Assembly: GCF_030272615.1 (NCBI RefSeq)
Contig: NC_081415.1
Span: 506,059,373 to 506,123,372 of the forward strand
Direction of reading: 5' to 3'
Length of the DNA stretch: 64,000 nucleotides
Source: Cryptomeria japonica
Taxonomy: Eukaryota > Streptophyta > Pinopsida > Cupressales > Cupressaceae
Positions 1 through 12,036 of the stretch are shown here, in pieces (position 1 is the stretch's first letter; each line of letters starts with the position of its first letter). A model generated the notes under the pieces. It saw only the letters and a program-made list of their open reading frames with translations. It was not told the origin of the DNA and made no database searches. Both the position numbers and the translations under genes were made by a program.

Positions 1-1089
1 GATCGCCTCATTGTTGTGGAAGTGGTCAAGGCGTGGGGGATTAGATTAGTTCAATCCGATGAGTTCAGGATGGATAATAGGCATTACCTCATCGATCAGG
101 TTAAGTTCATAAGATGTGTCAGTGAGGGTTAAGACGTTGTGGTGAAGGTCGTTGATGGTACTATCCCTGTCAGAATCAGGTGTAGGATGTGACGTAGGGT
201 CTGTGGAAGGTATTTTCAGTTCAGGAACCCAAGAGGTTTTAATTTGAGCTTCTCCACAAATACGGATTTCTTTGTGAGGTGGAGGGGGTGATGTGTCTTC
301 CTCATCTGAATTATTGAGATGTACTGAATCAAATTCCCACTCATGTGAGTCGATCTTTGAGTCACTTTCTAGTATTTGATTACTATACCATACTTGGATA
401 TCTTTTGAGTTAAATACAACAGGTGTGATTGGCTAATGTACCTTGATAGATGAAATGATTGGTGTTACAGGCTAGATTATGGGGATCAGTGAATCCGATA
501 CTGGGAGTATCATTGTTGTTGGATTTGTTGCTTCTACTAGAATTGCCAGTGTTGTCGATACTACTGGGGGTTCTGATACTGCTAATGGTGCTATTGATGC
601 AATTGCTGGTGTTGATGGGGTTGCTGGTTTGATTGGTGGGATGATTGGTGTTGTGGATGTTATTGCTACGATTTTCAACCGTATCTGAGCAATTGGTGTG
701 GTTTGTGGTGTTGCTGATATAATCAAGGGTGACCTCTTTATGTTTGTATTAGGTTGAAATAGAGGTTTGATGGGTTTCCCTTTGAATCTGAGTTTAGGAA
801 GGATCTCCTTTTGAAAGCCTAATCCCGTGTTATCTTTGGGCTTAGATTCCAGCTGTAGGGGCTCATGTTGTCCTTGCTTGCAAGGTCCCAAAGCACTTTG
901 ACCATCATAACCCATTCTTTGCATAATGAGAAGGGCTTTTCCATATTGATCTGTGGGAAGCTTAGCTTTGGAGATGTCCATGGTGATAGGATCTTTATAG
1001 ATCCATTGTGCTAAGTCCTCATCTCTGGTCTCTTCTTCTTGACTCTTTCCAAGGATGAAAGGTGTCAAAGTGCATGTTGGCTTGACCAA
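1..1089 (-). pseudogene. Gypsy polyprotein segment with G-patch domain, cut by window edge
   Basis: This is the downstream part of the gag-protease region of a Gypsy retrotransposon read on the minus strand. An open stretch from 1089 to 472 contains a G-patch-like segment (MQRMGYDGQSALG, then GLGF), a glycine-rich nucleic-acid-binding module often found next to the protease in plant Gypsy elements. It is followed by a Thr/Pro/Ala-rich linker. Past the stop near 472, minus-strand translation still looks coding down to about position 50 (acidic, proline-rich, WVPELKIP), then meets another stop. Reverse transcriptase would lie beyond position 1. The reading frame is broken several times, so I regard it as decayed. 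The G-patch assignment rests on glycine spacing only. Confidence 0.6.
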
Positions 1090-1104
1090 TGGTGTTTGAA
1101 GTAA

Positions 1105-2103
1105 CTATTGAGGTTTACCATGAGTTCTAGGAGATGTGGGTATTTGTCCAACACAAAAGAGTTGGCTTAGATTGTACTCTCCAGGACCTTCCTCTGCCAT
1201 TTTCATCTTGAGCTTCTCTTGCTTGGGTATAGTGGTGTTTGAACTGGAAAGAGAGGCTGGACTAACATATGAGGTGGATGAGATAGCTTCTCTATTGTTG
1301 GTAATGGTAATCTCTGGTTGATTGTTGATATTGTGACAATATGCAAAAGGATTTGCATCACCCAGGATTGTAATTTCTACACCGTTATGCGAGAACTTGA
1401 GACACTGGTGGTAAGTGGATGGAATGGATTGCATGGCGTGTATCCAAGGTCTTCCTAACAATAAATTATATGATAGAGAAAGGTCTAGAACTTGACATAT
1501 GATTTGCTTCACTACTGGGCCCACTCGGATTGGTAACACAACTGCTCCTTTTGAAGAACGCTCTGCATCATTATAAGCTTTTATGGTTATCTTTTTGTGG
1601 GGATCCACTTATTCAATTGCATATCCCAATGCTGTGACCAGTTGTAATATACAGATATTGAGTCCTGCTCCATTGTCAATCAAGACTCGCTTGATCCTAT
1701 GTTGGTTGATAAATCCTTCAATATGGAGTGAGGCATTATGAGGTTGTTGGAAAGATGTATTGTCACTTTCAGAGAAAGTGAGACAAGGTGATGACCTTAG
1801 ATTGCCTACCATAGCTTGGAATTGATCTATATTTAAATTGGCAGGGATTGACGCCTCTTGGAGAGCTTGATCCAAAATTGTTTTATGAGATGGGGATAGG
1901 TGCAAAAGGTCTAAGATGGAGATAAGTGTGGGTGTCTTATCTAATTGTTCTACTAGGTTATATTGCTTTGGGATGGAAGGTGTGCCTTGTGGAGCTGCTT
2001 TAATGGTGTTCTTGTTGCGACACGTAACAACATTGTAGGTAGATCTTGTATTTTTGATGGTAATGGTTGCAATTTGTTCATTGGCATCATATAGGTGATT
2101 CAC
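1105..2103 (-). pseudogene. Gypsy aspartic protease region
   Basis: Two abutting open stretches (2103-1609 and 1608-1105) encode a retropepsin-like segment that would process the retrotransposon polyprotein. The active-site loop reads LIDNGAGLN instead of the usual D-S/T-G-A, so the second residue is Asn. About 70 residues later comes NLLLGRPWIH, the typical second signature of plant Gypsy proteases. A stop separates the two parts. It lies between the zinc-knuckle gag end (2142-2426) and the G-patch segment, the order expected in Gypsy gag-pol. The family call is firm; activity is doubtful because of the internal stop. Confidence 0.7.
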
Positions 2104-2141
2104 AATGTAATTATAGGCGGCTCGCGTATAATCAGTGGTAT

Positions 2142-3728
2142 CTATGTTTCACCCAGAAGTGGAAGGACCCCTTTGATCTTGCGATGGAAGTGGATTCTTA
2201 AACATAAGAAGATCATTATTGGTATTTTTTGGTCGTGTCCTTGAATTTCAATCTCACCTCGGTCAATAAGATCCTGAATAAGATCTTTCAATCTATTACA
2301 ATTGCTTGTTTTATGCCCTTTCCCTTGATGGAATTCACAATGTTCATTATCCCTCCACCGTGAAAGTTTGATCTGAGGTTCGTAATTAGATGTCTTTGGT
2401 AAGGTCACCAGATTTGAAGAAACCAACTAACGTAACACTGTTTCAATACGTTCCCCTAAGGGAGTGTTTGTATGTTTTGGTTTATAATTTTGCTGGCGTT
2501 GTCTTGGTTCCTCTTGAGGTACATTTCGTCCTTGATTTGGGGGAGCAACCATGTTATTCTTAGGTGGGGGGTTTTGTCCCGCAAATCAGACTACAGGTTG
2601 TGCACTTTTGATAGTCCTTGCATCTACAAATCCATTATTGATGATGTTTTTGTTTTTATTCCAGAAATTAGGTTTATCACTGTTGAAGCGTGGACAAGGA
2701 CCGTCCTTTGGCTCATTGTATATCTTGATAAGCCCCTTTTTGATGAGGGCCCATTCACATTGTAAACCCTTGGTGATCATGTCATTGAAAGATTCTATGC
2801 CTTTCATGTCTAGGTGAAATTCCATTTCTTCGTTCAAGTTGGAAATAAATATTTCCACTAGTTCTTGTTTAGGTAACTAAAGAGAATGTCTGCTAGACAT
2901 TTGACGCTATCGTTGCAGAAAAACTAAAAATAGCTCTCCTGGTTTTTGCTTAATGTTACACAGATCGACCATGGTGATATCACGTTCAATGTTGTGTGAG
3001 TAATGTACAAGGAATTTCTGGACCAGTTCTTCAAATGTCCTAATGTCGCCTTCTAGTCGGGAAAACCATGATGTGGTTGTTCCTCCCAAACTTTGGGGAA
3101 AGAGTCGCATTAGGTATGTGTCCTCATATGCCACTTCTAGGCAAGCTTAATGGAATTCTCTAACATGATTGTGAGGGTCTCCTTTTCCTCGATACTTTTC
3201 GAACTTAGGTGTTTCAAACCCTCATGGAAAAGGTGGCATATGTAGGTTCCTATCAAAGGGATAGAGATAAATATCATTAAGTGAAAACTGGTTTGTTTTC
3301 AGACCACTGTGGAGTTGTTGGGCTAAACTTTCGACTTGTTGCCACAACATGGCAATGTCATTTGGAGGAGGAGGTGAGGGATTTTCTTGATGAAGGTTGT
3401 ATCTGATGGGATCTCAACCTCTTCTATCCTCATTATGACTCTGGTGTTCTGATGCTTTCCTTTGTTGTGCAGTATCAAAATCAGAGGGTAGTTTGGCTCC
3501 CTCTTGGGCAAGTCTTAAAAAGTGAGCATCAACGTTGTTCCTGAGGATCTCATCAAAAAGTTGATTAAAGAGAGGGTTGTGTTGCACCCTTTCTATTTCT
3601 GCAGGAGTAGGAGTACTTGGATTTTCATCATTTGCATTTCCTCCAAGGGCTTCTTGGAATTCATTGAGATTTTCCTCCTCTTCCTCTTCAATTTCTAGTT
3701 GTCTAGACCTTGATCTGGTTTGAGCCAT
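2142..3728 (-). pseudogene. Gypsy gag (capsid/nucleocapsid) pseudogene
   Basis: The minus-strand open stretch begins at 3728 with MAQTRSRSRQ, a basic then acidic gag N-terminus. Beyond a stop near 3414, translation continues into a recognisable Retrotrans_gag core: PKFEKYRGKGDPHNHVREF near 3190, then YLMRLFPQSLGG-TTSWF (3134-2907) and a region with FISNLNEEMEF (2858-2586). It ends in a zinc-knuckle-like CEFHQGKGHKTSNC (2142-2426). Gag packages element RNA in the virus-like particle. At least three stops or frame changes interrupt it, so it cannot give a full protein. The gag start fixes the 5' end of the coding part; about 2.9 kb of leader separates it from the nearest LTR (6618-7984). Confidence 0.75.
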
Positions 3729-5802
3729 TTTGTTTAGAAGCTGTTATTGAAGTTTGGTGAAAATGATGATGAGTTGGTGATGAAATGAGAGATTAATGTT
3801 TGTTGAAGTGTTTTGCATATAGATCTCTAACACTAAAGGTAGATGTTACCAGATTTTTTCCTTGAATTGCTTGTTGTTTTTGGTTGACAATGTTTGATAT
3901 GATAAGGTTTAGAGAGATCTGAGATGTGTTCCAGACCCAACTACCTAGTAATGAGAGGATTCACTCATAGACTAGTTTTAACCACATAGAAATGCCTCTT
4001 AGGATGAGTTTATCCTAGATGTAGAGACACTCTAAAAAGTGATTGTGTTGTGTTTGATTTCAAGCAATATCGAAAGAGAACTCAGGACAAAACCTCTTTA
4101 TGTTTTGAGAGTTGGAATGGATTGATAATATGTGAATGTGAAAATGGATGAAATGTTATCTTCAATAGAAAATTTATGTTACAAAAGGCACAAACTCTTC
4201 CTCTTCTCTTTTAGGGGTTGGTGGTTCTTCCCCAGCTGAGTTATATGTGATGCAAATGTCTGGAAAGAAGGCGGGATTGATTTTGCCTCCTTTGTTTTTA
4301 TGATAACTCAAAGATCTATATTGAGTAAAAGCTCTGTGGTTTAATGAGTTTTGATCAAACTTGTTTGATTTTCCTTAAAGATATAGACGCATGTGACGTA
4401 AGAAGGTTCTATGTGAAAAAAAGATTTGTCTATTAAGATAGAAGAATTTCCTTCTTTTGATGAAAGCCTTGGAGCTCAATGGTCTTTTCTTCAATTTGAT
4501 ATGTTGATGAAGATTCTTCCTTCTCAAAATGTGAAGAATGGTCATATAGTTTGATACTTTGTTGTTTTTGCACTTTGATTTTGATCTTTGTTGGTATTTT
4601 GAAAATGTTTTGTGTTGGATGAATACTTGTTTTGGAATTGATTTTTGATTTTTTCTTTGACAAGAAAACAAAGAAAGCACACAAACACAAGAATGTTGCC
4701 TCAAAAGGCACAAATAAGTTTGGGTCTAGATCAACCCAATCTCTGGACTTTTATGACCCTTTCCTTTCAAAATGTTTTTGAGTATGTTTTTCCAAAAAGC
4801 TTGAAACTGGCTCAATTTTATCACTAGTCTTGACACAAAACAAAGACACTTCAAACACTCTTTATCCCTAAGGTCAAATGGCCAGTTGCGATAATTTCAG
4901 CCCACATCTTGATATTTCTTCAACTTTGGTACTACATACCTTATGAATCCCGTTGTGGCAGGTAAGGATGTGATATACTAAGTCTTGCATGACCATAACA
5001 AATAGATGATCCCTATGATGGGGGAGTCACCACTTTTATCAGGCTACAAGTAACCTTTCAAAAAGTTATGTTTCTACTCAAGGAAATATGTATGGTGAGT
5101 ATCTTGGGAGCAAAACCTTTTATGTTCTTGCACTGAACTTCTCACAAATATCCTCAATCAATAGAACGGGTGGGCTACTACATAAAGGTGTTTAGTAATT
5201 TTTGATGTTTTTGGACATAAGTTCATTCTGCAGTGACTCACTTAAGAGCCTTGTAACTTGTGGTGGGGCCCATTTGTCCTTTTGGCAAGTTACACTGTAG
5301 GAACAACTATACCCAAGGCTACAACTTTCCCTCACACCTGATTTCTATAGCGGCTCGAAGGATTTACCGCTCGAGGTCGTTCCCAAGAGTGATGTGTCTC
5401 TTGGCAGACCTCTCTTAAAAATATAAACTTTGAGTGTTACTAACACTTTTCTCTTGCACATAGGACCACGAAAGCCAAGGGAGAGGATAGTGTGTGTTAG
5501 AAGTAGGACCACTCGACAAAATTTTTGCACAAGTGTGCCAAACACAAAAGACACTTGTTCTTTTTAAATCATCATTGCAATGCGATCTAACTATTTGGAG
5601 ATGTTTCTCCAAGAGTCATGGTGTTCTTTTTATCCTTCAGTGGCAAAATGTGTTGTAATCTAAGAATTGGAAATTCTGGTCAACTGAATTAAGAGCACAT
5701 TTTGCTTTGAAGGAAAATCGCTTTGAGCTTGAAAGAAAAGTAGCTTGTTCTTTTTATTTTGCCAAAAACAAAGTGTGGATTGTGAATTTTAGTTTGAGTT
5801 GA

Positions 5803-6012
5803 TGCGAGAAAATCAAAATTTGTCTTGTTGAGTTTTAAACACCAAAATGAAGTTTTTGAGTTGCCTAACTTGCAAGAAAAGCAAAGTTTGTTTTGTTGAG
5901 TTTTAAAGCACCCAAATGAAGTTTTTTTGAAGTTCCCTAACTTGCAAGAAAATCAAAGTTTGTTTTGTTGAGTTTTAAACACCAAAATAAAGTTGAGGTT
6001 GATTTTTAACTT
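5803..6012. repeat. Tandem repeat, three units of about 70 bp
   Basis: Three imperfect head-to-tail copies start near 5803, 5872 and 5944. Each contains GTTGAGTTTTAAA followed by CACC and AAA-GAAGTTTTT and ends in CTAACTTGCAA. Differences are small substitutions and indels. The array sits inside the presumed Gypsy leader. Confidence 0.8.
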
Positions 6013-6169
6013 GCAATAAAAGAAGTGAATTTCTAAAATCTTAAGAAAAATTGGGTTAGTTCAAACCTGCACAAAAAGCAAAAAGTTAGTAAAATCCGCA
6101 TACATGGTGGGCCTCTACAAGCCTAATTTTTTTTTATTTGTCAATTACAAGGTATTTTTTACAACTCTC

Positions 6170-6440
6170 TGTTACAATAGCGCTACTCTGTGTGAGAACA
6201 AAAGCGCTATTTAACATGAAAGCGCAACAGTAAGTACAAAAGCGCTAAAATAAATGTTGTTAAACAGAGTTACCTCTTTCAAACAGAAAACCAAAAGCGC
6301 TAATACTATATCGCTACTTTATGATCAATAACGCTAGATTATAAACAAAAGTGCTAATTTGGGAACAATAGCACTATTGGGGGAACAATAGCGCTAAAAT
6401 ACCAAATTGCGATAGCGATAAAGCGTGAACAAAAGCGTAA
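6170..6440. repeat. Array of short AGCGCT-type palindromic motifs
   Basis: About 12 to 14 copies of a motif close to AACAAAAGCGCTA occur roughly every 20 bp or slightly more. The core AGCGCT is a perfect 6-bp palindrome; variants include AGTGCT, AGCACT, AACGCT and ATCGCT. The intervening DNA is not conserved, so this is a motif array rather than a simple tandem repeat. It lies close to the LTR end, in the leader of the left Gypsy element. Confidence 0.7.
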
Positions 6441-6617
6441 GAGTGTGACCTATGTGTCAATTAAAACAGTAAAAAATTAGTAGTTTAAAAACAGTTGCTC
6501 TTTGATTCACGTCAGGTTAATTTGGCGGACCAAACAATGCTCTGCGAAATGGGAGATGTTAGAAAAACCTGTGGTGGTATAACACATATGAGAAACAACA
6601 AGAAACAAAGAGTTGTT

Positions 6618-7984
6618 AGTGTTAATCAACCAAAGACTATTCTAAGCAGGCATACCAAGAGAGACACTAAAAATAAAATAAAGCATTTGACATTGAAAGC
6701 AAATACAATAAGGCATCTCCAAATGCCTTCCACCATGCTTGTACCTCCTCCTCCCTTGTTCCTCTCCTCTCCAAGTTCCAAATTAGTGTAGCTCTCTATA
6801 GCTTTTTGCACTATGGATGCCTTATGGAGGTTCAAGATTGAAAAATGATTAATCTAATGCTATGCAAGTGTGAACAAAAGCTAAAGTAAGAGATTATCTC
6901 ATTAGCTAGTGTTGATTTTAAACCAAAAGAGTGAATATGATTGATTTATGCTAAATGCTCTCTAAAAATGACTATAATGTAAATGCATACAAGTTTTTAA
7001 GATATGGATTATGAAGAAATGGGCTCTATTTATAGGAAAAATGGAGCAATGGATGGTTGAGATTGAGTAATCTCAACAAGGGTCAGGATTGAAGGGCTTA
7101 AGATCCATGTGAGGGCTTTCAACCCAATCCCAGGATGACAAGTGTCAACATGAGATGGGTTGAGAGGAGAGGGAAGAAGCATAAAATGCTTGACATGACT
7201 TGAGGGTTAACCTGGGAGGTAATGTTAAGGGTGAGTTAAATGGATAAATTCATTATTCAAAGAATAATGCTTTTATCCAATGGATAAACTCTTGTGCAAG
7301 AGTTAGTGAGGATAACCATGGTCAAAGCAATAAATGCTTGAGGAGACACATTGGTTACATGAGGGTTGAGTTAGGGGTCAAAGTCCCTAACCATGGGTGC
7401 AAGTGGATTTAACCATAAATGGTCATGTAAGAGCCATTAGTGCTTAGCTTGTTGAACACATCAAGCCTTAAATGCTTTTCAAAGACTTTGGAGTCTTTGA
7501 GAAGTGACTGCAAGTTGCTTAGGAATGTGACAATAATTAAGGGATGGATTAGGCTAATTAGGAAGGGGTTAGAAGAATCTAGAAGGGGATAAGGATTGCA
7601 AGTGGGTTTGGTGGGTGAGTGAAAATAGGATTTTTATTAAAATAAAATTCATTTATTTCAACAAATAGGTGCAAGTTGCATTTTTAGGAGAATGCAAGTG
7701 GGGGGGGGGGGGGTTGTTTAATGATTTAAATAAATGTTTTATTTAATTTATTTAAAAGAGGAAAGGGGATTAAATTAAATAAATAGGATTTATTCATTTA
7801 ATTGATTGTGAATTTAGTTTAATGAATTAATTAAAATAAATTAAATAATTTATTTAATTAATAGGAGAATGTTTGAATATGAATTAATTAAATGTTAATT
7901 TAATTAACTGTTGGTTAGTGGGTTTTTAATCAAATAAATAGCAAATATTTATTTAATTAAAATGGATAGATTTATGTGACTATA
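6618..7984 (-). repeat. Gypsy LTR, copy A
   Basis: This stretch is a direct repeat of 12030-13414, about 1.35 kb, same orientation. Shared landmarks include the TTGTTCCTCTCCTCTCCAAG block near 6755, the TTTATAGG box near 7030, and the AT-rich end near 7920-7984. On the minus strand it begins at 7984 with TATAGTCA (copy B begins TGTAGTCA) directly after a purine-rich tract, as a 3' LTR should. The left end is fuzzy: similarity fades around 6618-6740. A run of 14 G at about 7700-7713 is only 7 G in copy B. It serves as 3' LTR of the right element and may also be the 5' LTR of the left one. Confidence 0.75.
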
Positions 7985-7998
7985 TTTTCCCCTCTTTG
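7985..7998 (-). other. Polypurine tract of Gypsy element
   Basis: On the minus strand this reads CAAAGAGGGGAAAA and abuts LTR copy A. A polypurine tract here primes plus-strand DNA synthesis in LTR retrotransposons. Its position identifies copy A as the 3' LTR of the element carrying the integrase at 9415-10530. Confidence 0.7.
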
Positions 7999-9410
7999 AG
8001 ACAGTGCGGTTTATCGCGTCGTTTCAAAGAAAGAAAAAGGTGTGAAGAAATATGCCCCATAAATATTAATTTAATTGGTGGTATGACCCCTCGAGAGATG
8101 GGCCAAAAATTTTTAAAAAATTGGGCGATCTCTCGAAAAAGAACGAGAGTTGGTGGGGAGGTAGAAGAGAAGAAAATAGAACTAATGGTGAAAAAATGGG
8201 AGAAAATGGAGTGAATACAAAGAAACATCAAGCCAATGAGTACCCTTAGGTCATACAAGAGATACAGAGTAGATGTAGTATGTGGTTTGGATTGATGTTA
8301 TACAATTGATCAAAATTGGTTGGACAATCTGGTACAATCGCTTTAATTGCCCCAGTCGAGTCAAAGCGTGACAATTGATGTCAGTTGATCGCTTGGATAG
8401 TATAACGTCTGAGTAAGTGAATCAAAGTAACCTGATGAGATTTAGACAATATGTAATTGTCTGATAAAGTCAAGGTATATGAAGCAAAATACTCATCGAG
8501 ACTTTGGACAATTGATGTAATTGTTTGTTGGATTGTGTTGGATTGGTTGATCAATTGATAGTGTGGCATAGGATGGATGGTTATGGTGAATCATAGCAGC
8601 CCCATTGAGACTAGGTCATTATGATAAATCCCTGATGTAGTCTAAAATTACCATGATCGATTACCTGTTGAGACCTGAAGAGACTTGATTAGAGTATCTG
8701 TTGATAGTCTATGTGTGTGGGAGTCGATGTACCTATGCAGATAGAGTAACTTGCTTGATTTAGAGGATGACTTAGGATGGGAAATGTAGTCCCTCATATT
8801 TAGAGATGGATGGTGATGAACGTGGCTTGATTGGGTTGATGGGATACGATTAAGGGATTTATGATGATGACCTAGATAGGGAGGGTGAGGGGCGTATGTA
8901 CAAGGTGTTGCCATGTTTTTGATTGGTTTTTGATGTTTTCTGATGTTTTTGGATTTTGTGATTGTTTTCCGAATGTTTTTGGTATTTTGTGAGACAGTTT
9001 TGAATGAAGAACTCAATGAATCACAAGTAATGCAGAATCCACTTCCATCAAATAGGTTTAAGGGCATTGCCCCCAGTTTAGACATGACTATGAAAAAGCG
9101 GGATGCAAGACGCATGAAGTATTATCCTTGATTGCAGATCAATAACAAGCCATGATTTTGACTGATGGATGTGTGGGTGCAATGAATGTGATCACAACAA
9201 GCCTGAAAGACAATGGAGCCATAGCCTTTATGAGTGGCGCCTATTTGCTAGGTTTTCACCATCGCACTTACCCAAGGTGCCACCAGAGTGTTTGTTCATT
9301 GTTTGGATGAATGATTTTTCTTTACTATTTTGATTTTTTTGTATTTTCTTGAGGAAATTTATCTGAATGTTTTTGGTGTTTTTTTGGTATGTATGGGAAC
9401 CTGATGCTCT
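7999..9410 (-). other. 3' non-coding part of Gypsy element
   Basis: This 1.4-kb stretch lies between the integrase C-terminus and the polypurine tract. No protein family is recognisable; open frames at 8648-9115 (minus) and 7996-8214 (plus) have no homologous look. An imperfect inverted repeat at 8092-8135 pairs CGAGAGAT-GGCCAA with TTGGGCGATCTCTCG around an A/T-only loop and could form a hairpin. Confidence 0.5.
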
Positions 9411-9414
9411 GTAC

Positions 9415-10530
9415 AGCTTATGTATAAAACTATCTCAGGGGCATGTTGTTAATTGGCTCTGCTAGTGGTTCTCTTTTTGAAGTAGCCAATTGATATGCCC
9501 CAAACCCAAATACAGCAGTGATAACATACAGACCCAACCAGTTTGATTCAAACTTTCCCTGATGTTATCTATTTGGTTGGTTACAAGGATTTTCTCGAAG
9601 AACAAGATCACCTTCCTCAAATGTACAAGGTCTAACTCGATGATTATAGCTTCTGCTCATGCGTTGCTGATAGGCTTTGAGGTGATTGTATGCAGCTTGT
9701 CATTTCTCATCAAGTAGCTCCAAGTCTTGAAGACGTGATACTCGGTATGCTTCATCATCTATCAGATTATGCAAAGAAACTCGTAGAGATGGTATCTCAA
9801 CCTCGATAGGAAGGATGGCTTCTGCTCCATAGACCAATGAGTAGGGAGTTGCGCCTGTAGGGGTTTGAATGCTAGTTCAATATGCCCATAGTGTTGGGTT
9901 CAATTGAACGTGCCAATCATGATCGACATCATTGGTTGTCTTCTTGAGGATTCTCAATATGTTCTTGTTTGATTCTTTGGCCTGACCATTTCCTTGTGGC
10001 TAATAGGGAGTGGAAAAGCGGTGTTGGATGTGAAATTTCTCACAGAGCTCATGGACATCCTGATTTTTGAAAGGAAGACCGTTATTTGTGATGATGGACA
10101 TGGGTACACCATACCAAAAGATGATGTAATTTAGAATGAATGAGGTGATTTATTTGCCTGTGACTTGGGTAAGTGGAGCAGCTTGGATCCACTTTGTGAA
10201 GTATTCAGTGGCAATAATAATGAATTTATGGCCGTTGGATGAAGATGGATGGATTTTACCCACAAGGTCAAGTCCCCATTGACAAAAGGGCCATGGTGTT
10301 GTGATTGGTTGCAATTCCTATGCTGGTGCATGTATCAGGTCTCCATGAACTTGGCACTTCTTGCATTTTCTGACAAAGTAGTATGAGTCTTTTTCCATGG
10401 ATGGCCAATAGTATCCAACGCATATGATCTTCTTGGCTAGTGAAGGACTGCTTACGTGAGTTCCACAAATTCTTTCATGTACCTCTTCCAAGGCCTTTGT
10501 TATCTCATCCTGTTCCAAACATCGAAGGAG
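9415..10530 (-). pseudogene. Gypsy integrase, degenerate
   Basis: Reading the minus strand from 10530, an H2C2 zinc-binding domain appears (HERICGTH, then GYYWPSM and KCKKCQ). The DDE core follows with FIIIATEYFTKW, GVPMSIITNNG and NGQAKESNKNI, then VYGAEAILP and a C-terminal GKFESNWLG / PINNMPLR. Integrase inserts the element DNA into the host genome. Family members normally have S-I-I-T-D-N-G and N-G-Q-A-E; here the second catalytic Asp appears to be Asn and the catalytic Glu position appears to be Lys. Several in-frame stops are also present, so it is dead. It follows the RNase H domains in the usual Gypsy order. Confidence 0.75.
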
Positions 10531-10759
10531 AGTACCATCAAGACTACGTCAGTATAGGGTTTCAACAATGATGGTATATCGAGTAGTTTGGTGAATGAAA
10601 GTTTTACATTGGTTAGGAGGAAGTGTGTGATCACGTAGATAGGTTTAGAAATCACTGTACCATAGGGATTAAAAATTGATTAGGTGACATATCATCTTAG
10701 ATTCAGGGATATCATAAGCAGGAATCCAAAGCTATTCTACCAAGAACTCGTAGCATGTT

Positions 10760-11343
10760 GAATTCTATGGAAGATCTAGGAGAGAGGCAATGGTAGCCAT
10801 AGCATCAGCAGATCGATTCTAATCTCTGGGTATCTGCTCAAAGGTGATAGTAGTAAATGAGGTCTTTAACTTGTCCACCATTTGCTTGTACGACATGAGT
10901 TTGTCATCCTTGGTCTGATATTCATCAGTGACTTGTCGGATGACCAGTTGGGAGTTGCCATATATCTGTAGCTCTTTTAATTTCCATTGTATGGCTAGTC
11001 TGAGTCCTATGATCGAGGCCTCATATTCTACTATGTTGTTTGTACATGGAAATGTGAGCCTGTAAGACTTTGGGATGCTATCACCTTGAGTTGTGATAAA
11101 CAGAATGCTTGCCCCCGAGCCATGCCTAGTGTATGAACCATCAAAGTGCAGTTTCCATGGTTGTGTTGTTGTGATCATTAAGATCTCTTCATCTGGAAAA
11201 GTGGAAATAAGAGGATGATCACCTATGAGGGGTGCATCAGCCAATTGATCTGCAATAACTTGACCCTTGATAGCCTTACGGTCCACATACTCGATGTCAA
11301 ATTCACTAAGAATCATCACCCATTTGGCCAAGCGGCCAGTCAA
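10760..11343 (-). pseudogene. Gypsy second (archaeal-type) RNase H domain
   Basis: The open stretch 11343-10819 encodes KLHFDGSYTRHGSGAS, then TNNIVEYEASIIGL and LQIYGNSQLVIRQV, and is followed past a stop by NRSADAMA. This pattern is the additional RNase H found in Tat-lineage plant Gypsy elements, lying between the ordinary RNase H and integrase. The usual Asp of the IYGDSQL motif is Asn here. RNase H degrades the RNA strand during reverse transcription. Together with the first RNase H (11392-11658) it assigns the element to the Tat-like group. That family placement is from memory of domain order, not a search. Confidence 0.7.
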
Positions 11344-11391
11344 TGCTGCTTTGTTGAGTAAGAATTTTAGTGGATTGATCTTTGCAATGAG

Positions 11392-12036
11392 TTATAATTT
11401 ATGTGTCAATAGGCAGTGTCTCAGTTTAGTGGCTGCCAAGATTACTACTAGGCAAGCTCGCTCAATAGGTGTGTAATTGAGTTCATAGCCGACCAGTGTG
11501 CGAGAGATGTAGTAAACATCACACTCTTTCCCTTCTGCATTGTGTTGAGCCAGTAGCACTCCCAATGCTTTATTTGTTGCTGAGATATAAAGTAATAAAG
11601 TCTTACTCGGATCTGATGGAATTAGCAATGGTGTATTCATGAGATAATATTTAAGCATCTGGAATGCTTGCTGGCATCTGGTATCCCATTGAAAGCGAAT
11701 GTTCTTGTGTAATAAGTGTGTAAAGGGGTGACACTTATTTGCTAGTTGTGCAATGAATCTTCAAATGGATTGTAGCCGCCCTTGTAATGTCCTTATCTGA
11801 CTGATGTTCTTTGGAGGTGGCATGTCCATGATTTCTTTGACCTTTGTTGGGTCAACCTCAATACCTTTGCTTGAGATAATGTATCCTAGAAGCTTCCTTG
11901 AGGTTACTCCAAAGACACATTTCTTTGGGTTGAGTCGAACATGATATTGTTCTAGTCTGTCAAAGATTTTTTCTAATATTTCTAGATGACCTTCTCTTGT
12001 GAGTGATTTTAAACAGTTAGTCCGGGGGTTAGTCAA
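11392..12036 (-). pseudogene. Gypsy reverse transcriptase C-terminus and first RNase H, truncated
   Basis: The open part 12036-11761 has TREGHLEILEKIFDRL, RLNPKKCVFGV and GIEVDPTKVKEI, the thumb/connection part of a Gypsy reverse transcriptase. The part 11658-11392 has ATNKALGVLLAQHN and YTPIERACLVVILA, the first RNase H. Everything upstream (gag, protease, palm with the catalytic Asp pair) is missing: the sequence meets LTR copy B at about 12.03 kb. A remnant FYVD sits at the break, followed by a short run with GACTAAC twice before the coding frame resumes. This indicates an internal deletion between the 5' LTR and the reverse transcriptase. Confidence 0.75.

Larger units (their letters stand above)
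3740..6610 (-). other. Long non-coding leader of the left Gypsy element
   Basis: I see no convincing gene in this 2.9-kb stretch. It lies between the gag start at 3728 and the LTR at 6618-7984 on the same strand, so the simplest reading is the 5' leader of the left Gypsy element. It holds two repeat arrays described separately (5803-6012 and 6170-6440). Short open frames at 4375-4713 and 5345-5612 show no recognisable motif. Tat/Ogre-type Gypsy elements are known for long leaders, which agrees with the dual RNase H found in the neighbouring copy. That the leader and gag belong to one element is inference. Confidence 0.45.

Noticed and set aside
8648-9115. Minus-strand open frame of 155 codons after the Gypsy integrase
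   Set aside because: Composition is Ser/His/Lys-rich with no motif; it sits in the non-coding 3' part of the element.
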